Origin: Planctomycetaceae bacterium
GTDB lineage: Bacteria > Planctomycetota > Planctomycetia > Planctomycetales > Planctomycetaceae
Length of the DNA: 33,999 nt
Direction of reading: 5' to 3'
Assembly: GCA_021732845.1 (NCBI GenBank)
Contig: JAKFUF010000211.1
Span: forward strand, 1 to 33,999
Under the pieces are notes generated by a model that saw only the letters and a list, made by a program, of their open reading frames with translations, was not told the origin of the DNA and did no database searches. Both the position numbers and the translations under genes were made by a program. Of the stretch, positions 16,516 through 25,700 are shown piece after piece. Within the stretch, counting starts at the first letter, position 1. Every line of letters starts with the position of its first letter.

Positions 16516-16877
16516 AAAGTAGCCGAGTCACTCCGTGACTCGATCGCGACCCCGTTTTTACAGCAACCGATCCCGCAGGTTTCCGGGCGTCCCCGCTCAC
16601 TTCGTGAGAGGGTTCGAGTCACGGAGCGACTGAAAAGTAGCCGAGTCACTCCGTGACTCGATCGCGACCCCGTTTCTACAGCAACCGATCTCGCAGGTTT
16701 CCGGGCGTCCCCGCTCACTTCGTGAGAGGGTTCGAGTCACGGAGTGACTGAAAAGTAGCCGAGTCACTCCGTGACTCGATCGCGACCCCGTTTCTACAGC
16801 AACCGATCCCGCAAGTTTCCGGGCGTCCCCGCTCACTTCGTGAGAGGGTTCGAGTCACGGAGTGACTCGGCTACTTT
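16516..16877. repeat. Tandem array of three 118-bp REP-containing units
   Basis: Three units begin at 16516, 16634 and 16752, an exact 118-bp period with only a few substitutions. Each starts AAAGTAGCCGAG followed by the 17-nt palindrome GAGTCACTCCGTGACTC, contains an internal small hairpin (CTCACTTCGTGAG) and ends with the inverted palindrome GAGTCACGGAGTGACT. Only the last unit ends in the full inverted terminus (CTCGGCTACTTT, to 16877). A degenerate right end precedes the first unit near 16487-16514. The same terminus flanks the unrelated interior of the elements at 33322 and 33577. Confidence 0.85.
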
Positions 16878-17119
16878 GTCGCACGGGTTTAGGATCGCGG
16901 CAATAATAACATGGTGAAGTTGATTGGGATGGACGCCGATTGAGGGCAGATTCATCAGCCGGCACGCGTTAGCGTCCGGTTCGTGGCGTTGGCGTCTTCC
17001 GATGATCCCCCAACCGGGGGCTACTAAGGCCCTCCGGCTCATTGGCTGTACAGTTTGTCAAAAGTCGACAGTTATTCTTGCAGCGGTCCTTACCCGTGAT
17101 GAGCCACGAGCCGGGTCCA
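16878..17119. other. Spacer with a planctomycete-type palindromic motif
   Basis: No gene is seen. CCGGCACGCGTTAGCGTCCGG at 16959-16979 is an imperfect palindrome that I associate with dispersed non-coding repeats in planctomycete genomes. CCCCCAACCGGGGG near 17008 is another small palindrome. The octamer TGAGCCAC lies at 17100-17107. Confidence 0.4.
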
Positions 17120-17830
17120 TCACTCTGTGCGCAGCGCCGCAATGAGATGATTCAATTCATCGCCCACATCGGCCGGGTCGCTGACGGTGTCGGCGATGCG
17201 GCCGCGGACCACCTCGCGGAACCGTTTGCGGAGCCGGTGGATGGCGACCGTGCGCGCCCCGTCGGAAAGTCCCAACGTGGCGAGCTGCGCGGCGTTCACT
17301 TCGGCATTGGGCATGAGCCACTGTTTGAGGATCTCAAACCGTTCGGTCTCTGCCGTCGCGCGGGCCTCCTGGCGCAGGTCCTCGATCGAGCTTTCCACCA
17401 CCGACAAGGCCCATTGCCGGTCGAAGCTGGCGTCGGCCCGGGCCTCTTCTCCATCGGCCGCGGCGCAGGCCATGTCGCTCAGTGACTGCGGAATGTGTCC
17501 CCCTCCGCGCCGCAAAGCCTGTTCATGGTCGCGGCGGTCGGCCAGAAAGTGCTTCACCGCACCCAGCAGGTAGGAGCGGAAGCGGCCGCGCTGTGGGTCG
17601 GGGTTACCCAGGCTGTCGCGTTCCAAGAGGCGGGCGAAGAATTCATGGGTCAGGTCGCGGGCTTCGTCCGGGTTCCCATGGCGGGCGATGAACAGTTCGA
17701 CCGGCGCATAGCAGCGTTCGCACAGGGACCGCAGCGCCTGGCGGGCCTCCTGCGTGCCGCCGTGGGCGGCCAGAACCTGGGTCCAGCGCGTCGTCTGGAA
17801 ACCGCCGGCATTGGGGAGGGCGGCGCTCAT
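17120..17830 (-). CDS. ECF-type RNA polymerase sigma factor
   Basis: The 236-residue protein has a sigma-70 region 2 at about 25-110. Its signatures are RSLCERCYAPVELFIARHG, the DEARDLTHEFFARLLER helix and GRFRSYLLGAVKHFLADRR (promoter -10 recognition). Region 4 at about 175-215 contains LATLGLSDGARTVAIHRLRK, the helix-turn-helix for the -35 element. It lacks an obvious C-terminal extension or an adjacent anti-sigma gene. Its ATG overlaps the TGA of the upstream kinase gene (ATGA), so the two are translationally coupled. ECF factors linked to Ser/Thr kinases are a recognised planctomycete arrangement; control by phosphorylation instead of a classical anti-sigma factor is a reasonable inference. 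The octamer TGAGCCAC lies in the gene at 17314. Confidence 0.92.
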   Translation of the reverse strand: MSAALPNAGGFQTTRWTQVLAAHGGTQEARQALRSLCERCYAPVELFIARHGNPDEARDLTHEFFARLLERDSLGNPDPQRGRFRSYLLGAVKHFLADRRDHEQALRRGGGHIPQSLSDMACAAADGEEARADASFDRQWALSVVESSIEDLRQEARATAETERFEILKQWLMPNAEVNAAQLATLGLSDGARTVAIHRLRKRFREVVRGRIADTVSDPADVGDELNHLIAALRTE

Positions 17831-19926
17831 GGAACGTGGGCTTTCTTCACTTCTTGTGGCACCAATTCTGGCGGCGGCGCCATTTGTGGGGGCGGAGGTT
17901 CACGCGTGCTGTTCCAAATCGTCATCAGGGTGAGGCTGGTGAACAATATCGCGCCCAGAAAAGTGAGGGTGAAGATCAACGCCGCGGGCACCCACCGTCG
18001 ACTGCCAGGCGAGGAACGGTGTTGCGGAACCACCGCTGGCGATCGGCCGTCCCGCGCGGCGCGCAGATACTCACACCAGTCGAACGCATGCCGGTTGGTG
18101 TCGCCGAGCGAGGCCCAATGATTCAATGAAGGGGTGAGAAACATCTGCCGGATGCCGCTTCCCGAGTCATAGGTGACGATCACGCGGTTCAGCCCCATCA
18201 GGTTGACCATGGCCGGGTAACGGTCCACCGAAACGTCGCGGATCGATGACAGAGGGATCTCGGCCAGATGTCCGGGAGGGAGCGGGCGGTGGCGATGAAT
18301 CCTGAGCCACCGGTCGTCGAGGAAAAATTCGCCCTGGCAGTGATGGATGAAGAGTTGACCCCAAAAGGTGTCCAACTGTTCGGCCGGAACGACGAGGCCC
18401 CGGGCGCGGAGCGCGGTGGGTGCGGGTTGGCGGACGGGTTTGTCGTCGAGCGGAGGCTGTGGCGTTTTGAGCTGGCCGCGGTGGATCAACCCCAGCCCCA
18501 GCGGAATCAACTGCACCAGGGATCCGCCCACGAGAATTAGAAACGCATGCTGCCCCAGACTGGAGAGAAAGAATGCTGATTTGAAGAACATTTGCCACAA
18601 GGGGATGCTGAACATGACCCACGCGAAGACGAAAAAGCCGACAACTGGCGACAGCTTCTGGGGCTGTCTGTTGACTGTGGGTTGCCGGCGCGCGTCGAGG
18701 TAGACGGGAATGCCCGGGAAGGCCAGACCGCCAAACACCGCCGCGAGATAAACCAGGGTCAGGTAGTCCCCGTTGCTGGCGGTCACCACTCCTCCGAAGA
18801 AGGGAAAGCCGACAAGAAACAACAGACCGAGTGTGACCTGAATGTAGCCGTTGACCCGGACGTCCGGCTGAGGCCGCCAGTCCGGGGCTTCGACCTCTGC
18901 GGTTGGAATCGGCACGGGCTTTGACACAGACAGCGTTGGGGCTTCGCCGGACGCCAACGCTTCCACCCGCGTCTTGAATTCGCCCGCCGTCTGGTAGCGC
19001 AGTTCGGGCTTCGATTCCAGCGCCCGCAGCACGATTTCATCCAGGCGAACATCGATCTGCACTTTCCTTGAGGGAGCTTCAAACTTCGCGCCAGGCCGCT
19101 CGCCCGTGAGCATCTCGTACAGCACCACACCGAGGGCATAGATGTCCGCGCGGTGGTCCACCTGCGACGGATTGTCGCGCTGTTCCGGAGCCATGTACTG
19201 CGGCGTCCCCACGACCGACTGCTGCGTCAGTTCGCCCTGCCCGTGGCTCAGACCCGACGTGGGAGCAACGGCTTCCGGTTGCTCGACGCGGAGCATGCGG
19301 GCGATGCCAAAGTCGGCAATTTTGAGCCGCCCCTCCTTGTCGAGCAGCAGGTTTTCCGGCTTGATGTCGCGATGGACCACCCCATGTTGATGCGCATACA
19401 GCAGGGCCTCGCAGATGGGCGGAACGATGGCCAGCGCCTGCGCTGGTGTCAGCCGCCCGGTGGACATCGCCTGCCGCAGGTTGACGCCGTCGACAAATTC
19501 CATCGTGATGAAGTACAGCGACCCCGTTTTTCCAAAGTCATGAATTGTGACGATGTTGGGATGGTTGAACTCCGCCAGGGCCCGTGCTTCGCGGATGAAC
19601 CGCTCGGCAAAGTCGGGATTGGAGGCCAGTTCCGGAGCCAGAACCTTGAGCGCCACCAGCCGCCCGAGTGACCGCTGACGCGCCTTATACACCGCCCCCA
19701 TTCCTCCCTGACCGATCGGTTCCAGCAGCTCGTACTGCGGAAAGAGTGGCTCAAGTTCTTCCAATGTAGGAGCGAGCCACGACCGGGCGGCAGGGAGACT
19801 TTCTTCACCTGTGCCAAAGGCCACCTGCCGCAGCAGACACGCCGGACACAACCCGTCCGTCACCCGCGAATCGACCGCTGCCCCACAGCTTCGGCACTTT
19901 GCACCGGCACCCCATGAATCAGCCAT
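17827..19926 (-). CDS. Zinc-ribbon Ser/Thr protein kinase coupled to ECF sigma factor
   Basis: The 699-residue protein begins with a zinc ribbon (C11, C14, C27, C30). The kinase domain spans about 65-325: GQGGMGAVY (72-80), VALK lysine K94, HRDIKPEN with D187, DFG (205-207), GTPQYMAPEQ and HRADIYALG. A linker is followed by a membrane region of about four segments (about 360-485). Next comes a soluble domain with VIVTYDSGSGIRQMFLTP, reminiscent of a bacterial PH-like fold. One more membrane segment at about 645-670 (ALIFTLTFLGAILFTSLTLM) and a Pro-rich tail close it. Its stop overlaps the sigma factor start, so both products are probably made together and the sigma factor is a likely partner or substrate. 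The start at 19926 gives the zinc ribbon at the expected place; the ribosome binding site is weak. Confidence 0.93.
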   Translation of the reverse strand: MADSWGAGAKCRSCGAAVDSRVTDGLCPACLLRQVAFGTGEESLPAARSWLAPTLEELEPLFPQYELLEPIGQGGMGAVYKARQRSLGRLVALKVLAPELASNPDFAERFIREARALAEFNHPNIVTIHDFGKTGSLYFITMEFVDGVNLRQAMSTGRLTPAQALAIVPPICEALLYAHQHGVVHRDIKPENLLLDKEGRLKIADFGIARMLRVEQPEAVAPTSGLSHGQGELTQQSVVGTPQYMAPEQRDNPSQVDHRADIYALGVVLYEMLTGERPGAKFEAPSRKVQIDVRLDEIVLRALESKPELRYQTAGEFKTRVEALASGEAPTLSVSKPVPIPTAEVEAPDWRPQPDVRVNGYIQVTLGLLFLVGFPFFGGVVTASNGDYLTLVYLAAVFGGLAFPGIPVYLDARRQPTVNRQPQKLSPVVGFFVFAWVMFSIPLWQMFFKSAFFLSSLGQHAFLILVGGSLVQLIPLGLGLIHRGQLKTPQPPLDDKPVRQPAPTALRARGLVVPAEQLDTFWGQLFIHHCQGEFFLDDRWLRIHRHRPLPPGHLAEIPLSSIRDVSVDRYPAMVNLMGLNRVIVTYDSGSGIRQMFLTPSLNHWASLGDTNRHAFDWCEYLRAARDGRSPAVVPQHRSSPGSRRWVPAALIFTLTFLGAILFTSLTLMTIWNSTREPPPPQMAPPPELVPQEVKKAHVP

Positions 19927-20061
19927 GACCGCAGTTGACCCTCAAATGACAGGCTTGGTGAATGTCGCCTGAAAGTACTTGAGGAGGTAGGAGGGGCCGA
20001 TTACAGGAAAAACTGCAAGAAATCGATCTACGTCTCCGTGGCGCAGATCAGTTTGCTGAAG

Positions 20062-20742
20062 TCAGCTGCCCGAGGCGGCCGTGCTGGAGGGATTCCGAGG
20101 AAAGTATTCATCTCCCTCCCTGACCGAGTACCGCGCGCCCGGAACTCGAATCTCATCGACCGAGCGTGCCAAGGAATGCAAAACGTATCCTACCAGCGCG
20201 ACGGGCCAGCAATCTCCATCGGCCAACCCGACACTGGCGCGCTTCCTAGGGTCGTCCAATGCCTCGGCAAAATCGGGATAAAACGATTTGAGATCCTGAG
20301 CCGACTTGAGAGGCAGTGCATCATCCAGCAGATGAATATCGATAAAGCGATAGGCTTCCAGAACATAGCCGACGCAACTGAAGCGCCAGAAGGCAAATTT
20401 TTGGCTGGGGGGCTGTGCTGCAGGATGAATGCAGTATTGAAATGCCTTCTGACGAAATGCCGCCGAGGCCTGCTGCCCGAGTCGCAACGCGACGAACTGC
20501 TTGACGCGGAGCTTTTCCGTATCCGTCAGTTCGGCTGTTCCGGCCGCATGGCAGTCCGAAATTCCGGTGCCTAAGGGCGGACCCATGTGGGAGATTCTCA
20601 GCTTTGTCTCCAATCGGATGTCGACCCGATCACCATCCTCATCGCAAAGCATGGCATGGCGCATTAGCCTCTCGTGGCCCTTGGCAAGAACGTCGTAGGG
20701 ACGAATCCTTGTGCCGACATCGGAAACTACAATGGCTGGCAT
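20062..20742 (-). CDS. Hypothetical protein, third gene of an unknown operon
   Basis: The 226-residue product is not assigned. It has no signal peptide or clear membrane segment. A segment RFSCVGYVLEAYRFIDIHLL near residues 121-140 recalls the catalytic cysteine helix of NlpC/P60-like or papain-like hydrolases, and histidines occur later (YVLHSL). No complete triad can be argued from the sequence. The N-terminal part (SDVGTRIRPYDVLAKGHERL) looks like a beta-rich region. The ATG at 20742 is 14 bp after the stop of the 375-residue gene, so cotranscription is likely. The closing Ser/Ala-rich tail may be disordered. GC content is a little below that of the neighbouring kinase genes by eye. Confidence 0.6.
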   Translation of the reverse strand: MPAIVVSDVGTRIRPYDVLAKGHERLMRHAMLCDEDGDRVDIRLETKLRISHMGPPLGTGISDCHAAGTAELTDTEKLRVKQFVALRLGQQASAAFRQKAFQYCIHPAAQPPSQKFAFWRFSCVGYVLEAYRFIDIHLLDDALPLKSAQDLKSFYPDFAEALDDPRKRASVGLADGDCWPVALVGYVLHSLARSVDEIRVPGARYSVREGDEYFPRNPSSTAASGS

Positions 20743-20756
20743 GTCTGCAATTCATC

Positions 20757-21884
20757 TCAAGCCTTGGCAACGATCAATGCGACACGTTCGGCAACAACGG
20801 GGTTGATCCGCCGAACATCCTGAATTGCATCTTTCACGCCATGACTGATCAACTCGGCGAACCATTTGAGATTCATGATCGTTGTCCTCCGCAGCAATTC
20901 CAAGGATGCTTCCTGTTCTCGCGTGATTCCATCCATCAGGACTACGGCCACGATTGCACACAAAGTAGTTGCCGCGTAGTTCTTGTCCAGAATCAGCCGC
21001 GGCTGAAGGTAGTCCAACGCCAGTTGGTGGAGACCGTTTCTAAGGCGGGTGACATCGGGTGTCCCAGAAATCGGAATGTATTGAAGTCTCCAACTCGCGC
21101 CCTGCACCAATTCCAGTTCCACTTGGTGATGCACGCGTTGAGTGTTGGAGGGCTCCAACCATTCCACATAGGCGTTGAATCTCTCCTCTCCCATGTTCAT
21201 TGCATACTTGCGTATGGCTGAGCCGGTGGTGGTGATTAATTCTTCATCGGTCGTGAAGCGATTCTCGGCAATATAGATGGACAACGCATTCAGCAAGCGA
21301 ACGCGATGGCCCTCAGTAAATTCAGCGACCTCGGAAAACAACACCGCTTTGTGTCGGTCTTCCGGTGTTGTCTCACGGCTTTCCAGCTTTTCGAGCAACT
21401 GTGCCGGATCTTCGAGCCAGTCTGGCACTACGGGCGCAGACCAACGTCCAGTCTCCTGCAGATCCTCCACCAAATCAATTGTTTCGATACGCGACCGTGA
21501 ATCTTGGCGGAAATTGGCTTCCCACGCCATCCAATCCGCGTTGCCTTTCGCGGTCGATGCTTTGCGCGTGCCTCTTCGACTGCCCTCTCGCCCATGTCGG
21601 TATGTTGCGGAGCGTTTTGATGCAGGTTGGATTGTACTTCGGCCGTTTCCAAGCAGGGTTCCTAATTCTGCGGTGCCCGAATTGCTGCATCCCGAAAATT
21701 GGTTGGTCGTTAAGGCGCGACGGCTCTGCTCCATGCTTACGATTGGCCCGTGGTCGCTGGCCATTCCATCTTCTGATGTGCGTGTGAAGTAGTAGTGGAG
21801 TATTACTCGTGAGTCGTGACCGTAGCGCTTTTCAGCTTCTTTCCATGGAGTAGCGGTCCTCTTTGAGAGCATGGTCATGTTCAA
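20757..21884 (-). CDS. Hypothetical protein, second gene of an unknown operon
   Basis: Up to 375 residues from a TTG at 21884; ATG codons at 21878 and 21872 are alternatives. The first 110 residues are Ser/Thr/Arg-rich and probably disordered. From about 120 the protein is regular and helical: TPEDRHKAVLFSEVAEFTEG, HRVRLLNALSIYIAE, a central KYAMNMGEERFNAYVEWLE and an ATTLCAIVAVVLMDGI helix near the end. No catalytic motif or family was recognised. The stop of the upstream 221-residue gene (21885-21887) directly abuts the TTG, so translation is probably coupled. The contrast between the N-terminal and C-terminal halves could reflect a wrong start, with the real one at an internal ATG near 21533. 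Confidence 0.6.
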   Translation of the reverse strand: MNMTMLSKRTATPWKEAEKRYGHDSRVILHYYFTRTSEDGMASDHGPIVSMEQSRRALTTNQFSGCSNSGTAELGTLLGNGRSTIQPASKRSATYRHGREGSRRGTRKASTAKGNADWMAWEANFRQDSRSRIETIDLVEDLQETGRWSAPVVPDWLEDPAQLLEKLESRETTPEDRHKAVLFSEVAEFTEGHRVRLLNALSIYIAENRFTTDEELITTTGSAIRKYAMNMGEERFNAYVEWLEPSNTQRVHHQVELELVQGASWRLQYIPISGTPDVTRLRNGLHQLALDYLQPRLILDKNYAATTLCAIVAVVLMDGITREQEASLELLRRTTIMNLKWFAELISHGVKDAIQDVRRINPVVAERVALIVAKA

Positions 21885-22550
21885 CTACTCCTCATCCGCA
21901 ATAAAACCGCCGGGCAGCCATTCCGCCGTCTTTCGCCGGAGCACTTCGACTTTGTCCAATGCCCTCCGTGCCTTGCGAATCAGTTCCTTCAATTGAGGGA
22001 CGGTGAGTTGGAATTCGATCTCCGCATCATCCAGATTTTGGCGCTCGTAGACAAATTTCGCCATCGTGATGGGAATCATGCCGACGATGTCGTCTCTTGC
22101 CTCGTTATAAACCGGCCTTGCATCACAGATGAAGGCGAAGCCACGAAGCTCGTTTCCCAGTGCAACCCGAAGGTTCTCCACCTTCTGCGTGAGTTTGAGG
22201 GCAGGGTAATCAGCAAGTAGAATTGGAAGTTTCTGTTCCAAACTCGCGTAGGCGTCGGCCGAAAAGAAGTTGCTATGCTGCTCGTTCTCCTGTCTCCAGG
22301 ACTGAACCCTTTCCAGAATCTCGTCAAATTCGGGGGATTGAATATTCTTCAACGTGTTGAAGACTGCTGCACCGTGATCCTGTTCAGGCAGGTGTGTGGA
22401 GACAATCTTGATGAGTCCTTCCGTCGATAGAAAGCCCGTGTACGATTCCAATGTCGCCCGAAGGCGGCCCAGACTGTCTGGCGAAATCTTCGACAGCACC
22501 CACAGGTCGGAGATCATTTGGGGAACTGCGATCGGTTCGGGCACAGGCAT
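21885..22550 (-). CDS. Hypothetical protein, first gene of an unknown operon
   Basis: The 221-residue protein is mainly helical. The conserved-looking core runs LRVALGNELRGFAFICDARP (about 127-146), then NEARDDIVGMIPITMAKFVY and FQLTVPQLKELIRKARRALD, ending in VEVLRRKTAEWLPGG. I have a sense of similar uncharacterised proteins with a DARP...I(P)IT pattern but cannot name a family. There is no signal peptide or membrane segment. It leads three genes with spacings of 0 and 14 bp (22550 to 20062), a compact unit with no recognisable housekeeping function. The ATG at 22550 is preceded by only a weak GGA. The gene lies downstream of the PSD1 gene in the same direction across a 222-bp spacer. Confidence 0.65.
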   Translation of the reverse strand: MPVPEPIAVPQMISDLWVLSKISPDSLGRLRATLESYTGFLSTEGLIKIVSTHLPEQDHGAAVFNTLKNIQSPEFDEILERVQSWRQENEQHSNFFSADAYASLEQKLPILLADYPALKLTQKVENLRVALGNELRGFAFICDARPVYNEARDDIVGMIPITMAKFVYERQNLDDAEIEFQLTVPQLKELIRKARRALDKVEVLRRKTAEWLPGGFIADEE

Positions 22551-22721
22551 CTCTATTCCATCTCATATGACAACCTCTGCTGGAACTTCCACGACAGTGG
22601 AGATTTACAGCCATCACACCAGCATCCGCTTTAATGGCTTGGCATTCAAGCGAGGGGATGGTGGTTGTTTCCCTGCTTGCGTTCCCGTGACGCGAGTTCT
22701 ACACCGAAACCGATCCTGTGT

Positions 22722-22738
22722 GGAGAGGTTTACTCTCC
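22722..22738 (-). terminator. Short hairpin after the PSD1 gene
   Basis: GGAGAG and CTCTCC pair in a 6-bp stem around a 5-nt loop, about 35 bases after the PSD1 stop codon. There is no T-run on the transcript strand, so terminator function is weakly supported. The rest of the 22551-22772 spacer shows nothing clear. Confidence 0.3.
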
Positions 22739-22772
22739 CTTCTTGGATCTCACGGGTTGGTGCGGCTCGACA

Positions 22773-25700
22773 TCAATCCACGTACAAAAACTCATTGCTG
22801 TTAAACAGCACCCGGCAGAGGGCCGGCAGCCCATGCTTCTCTGCGAAGTCGCCTGCGCGCTTCAATTCGTCCGCGTGTGGTTCGCGGCTGAACAGCAGGC
22901 GGTACACCTGGGCGATTTGTTCACCAGCCTGTCCGCCTTGCTTGGTGACCCGCGTCGCCAAGCGGTCTGACATCCGCAGGACGAAGGAACTGTTGAGCAG
23001 CGACAGCGCCTGGAGCGGCGTGGTGGTCACCGCCCGCTTGGGGGCGGTGGTCGACGGGTCGGGGCAGTCGAACACATCGAGAAACTCGCTGCGGCCCGAG
23101 CGGACCCAAGTGCGGTAGATCGTCCGCCGCTGGCAGTTGAAGGTGACCGGATCCAGCATCTCGTAGAATTGGGCGTTGAAGTTGAAGGTGCGAAAATCCT
23201 GGAAGCCGGGGCCGCCCATGGTGGGGTTCAGCTCGCCGGAAGCCGCCAGCATCGCATCCCGCAGCTCTTCGGCCTCCAGCCGCTGCGGAGCCTTGCGCCA
23301 CAGCCACCGGTTGCCGGCATCGACCTTGGCCGCGTCCGGACGCAGGTGCGACGCCTGCCGATACGTTTGCGACATCACAATCAGCTTCTGCAGGTGCTTC
23401 AAGCTCCAGGCCCGTGGCTCACCCGCACCCGCCTGCGGATGCATCAGCTCGCTGGCCAGCCAGTCGAGCAGTTGCGGGTGGCTCGGCCGCCCGCCGTTGA
23501 AGCCGAAGTCGTTCGGACTGTCGACCAGCCCCACACCGAAATGGTAGTGCCACAGGCGGTTGACCATGACGCGGGCCGTCAGCGGGTTGGCAGGATTGGA
23601 AACCCACTGCGCGAGCGTCACGCGCCGCGTGGCATCGCTCGCGTCTTCGGGCAGGTCGTAGTTTTCCAGCCCCTGCAACGCCGACAGCGCGCCCGCGGGC
23701 ATCACTTCTTTAGGCAGCCGCGTGTCGCCGCGATCCAATAACTTTGTGACCTCGGGAGCCTTGGAGTTCGCCGCGTACACGCCACCCGCGGAGACCGCCC
23801 GCAATTGCATCGACGCCGCCGAGAGTTCCAGCAGCAGGGCGTTGCGTTGTTCCCGCTCAGATTGGGTCAAGTCCGCCAGAATTTCATCTTCGCTGACAGT
23901 GTTGACCGGCTCGCCGGAGAGGGACGTCACCTCTTCCGCGGTGAGCGCACGGTCGTAAAGTGCCGCGCGGTCAATGGAGCCGGTCAGGTAGTGATTGCCA
24001 CCCGCCGGCTTGTGTCGCAAACCGAACAGCACATGCGCTTGCCCGTTGGCAAACGGTTGCAGGCCGCTGGCCATGTACGGCTGGCCGTATTGTCGGCCAT
24101 TGCGATAGGCGACGATCGAACGGTCTTCGCGGTAGACCAGAACCATTTGCACCAGTTCGGGGGCGGTTTGGGTTTCCGTCGGCCCCTGAAAACTGCTGGT
24201 GCGAACAAAGCCGTTACTGCCCGCCATCCACCGGGCCGGTTCCTGCTCACCAAACACCACGGCATCAAACACGCTGCCGTCCAGAGCCTCGACACTGATC
24301 GCCCCGCCGCCGCGCTGCGTCAGCGAATCCACAGCCACCCACACTTCCAGCGTCTTGGCCTGCAGGTCGAATGGCAGCGGCGCGGTGGCCACGTAACTCG
24401 CTCCATCCAGTACCAGCCTGCCGCCCTCGACCCGGGCATTCCCCGTGGCTTCCCCATGCAGAGTCCCTTGGCTGTCCCGCAGGTCGCCTGCGAACTCCCA
24501 CCGAGCCACTGGCTGTGGCAGTTTGCGCTCCGCCTTTACCGCCGCCCGTAGCGACAGCTTTAGCGCGCGATGGGGTTCGTCCAGTTCATCCACTTTTTGC
24601 TGAAGTTCTGTCACCCGCGCCTGCAGCGTCTCCACTTTGCGCGACATTTGCGCGCGGCCCAGGTCGCTGAGCCGCTCGCGCTCGCCATGTCGCACCCCCG
24701 CCAGCGAAGCGCACAGCTTGTAGTACTCGCTCTGCCGGATCGGGTCGAACTTGTGATCGTGGCAGCGGGCACAGTTGACCGTCAGGCCCAGAAACGTCTG
24801 GCTGGTGACGCCGACAATATCTTCCAGTTCATCCTGCCGGACCACGGCCCGCATCGCCAGACTCTGCTGCGTATGTCCCACCTCATCCCACGCGGCACAG
24901 ACCAAAAAACCGGTCGCCGTCACCGCGCGGGGATCGTTGGGGGCCAGCACATCGCCGGCCAGTTGCAGGCGCACGAACTCGTCGTACGGCAGATCCTCGT
25001 TGAACGCCGAAATCACCCAGTCGCGGTAGGGCCACGCGTTGGGTCGCAGCTTGTCCCGCTCGAACCCCTGGCTCTCGCCAAACCGCACGATGTCCAGCCA
25101 GTGCCGGCCCCAGCGCTCGCCATAATGCGGCGATGCCAGCAGCCGGTCGACCAGCCGCTCGTAAGCGTCCGGAGCGTTATCCCCAATAAAGGCCGCGACT
25201 TCCGCCGGCGTGGGCGGCAGTCCGAGCAGGTCAAACGTCACCCGCCGGATCAGTGCCTCCCGCGTGGCCGGTGCCGACGGGCTCAGCCCGTTCGCCTTGA
25301 GCGTGGCGGCAATGAACCGGTCAATCGCCTGCTGATTCCGCTCGGCCTCCGCCGCCACCGGTGGCTCAGCCCGGCGCACCGGCTGCAGTGCCCACCAGTC
25401 ATACCCCGCGCGGGCATCGGAACTGTATTTGAAGCGGTCGACAGGGTCCGTGCCCCATTTGGCCCCCCCTTCCAGCCACTTCTTTAACACCGCCTTTTCC
25501 GCCGCGGTCAGTGGTTTCTTGGGCGGCATCTCGTCGAGTGAAACTCTTTCCCACAGCAGACTTTCGTCCGGCTTGCCGGCGACCAGAACCTCACCCGTCT
25601 CACCGCCCTTCGTGGCTCCCGCCGCAGTGGTCAAATCCAGCCCGCCCTGCCGATCCTGCGGGTTGTGACAGCCGAGGCAGCGGGCCGCTAGAAGTGGAGC

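Noticed and set aside
16516-16877. Possible CRISPR array in the 118-bp repeats
   Set aside because: The whole unit repeats, including the would-be spacers. There are only three copies, and no cas genes are nearby.
17120-20061. tRNA or rRNA genes in this or other spacers
   Set aside because: No cloverleaf with a GGTTCRA-type T-arm or a rRNA-like stretch was seen in any spacer by eye.
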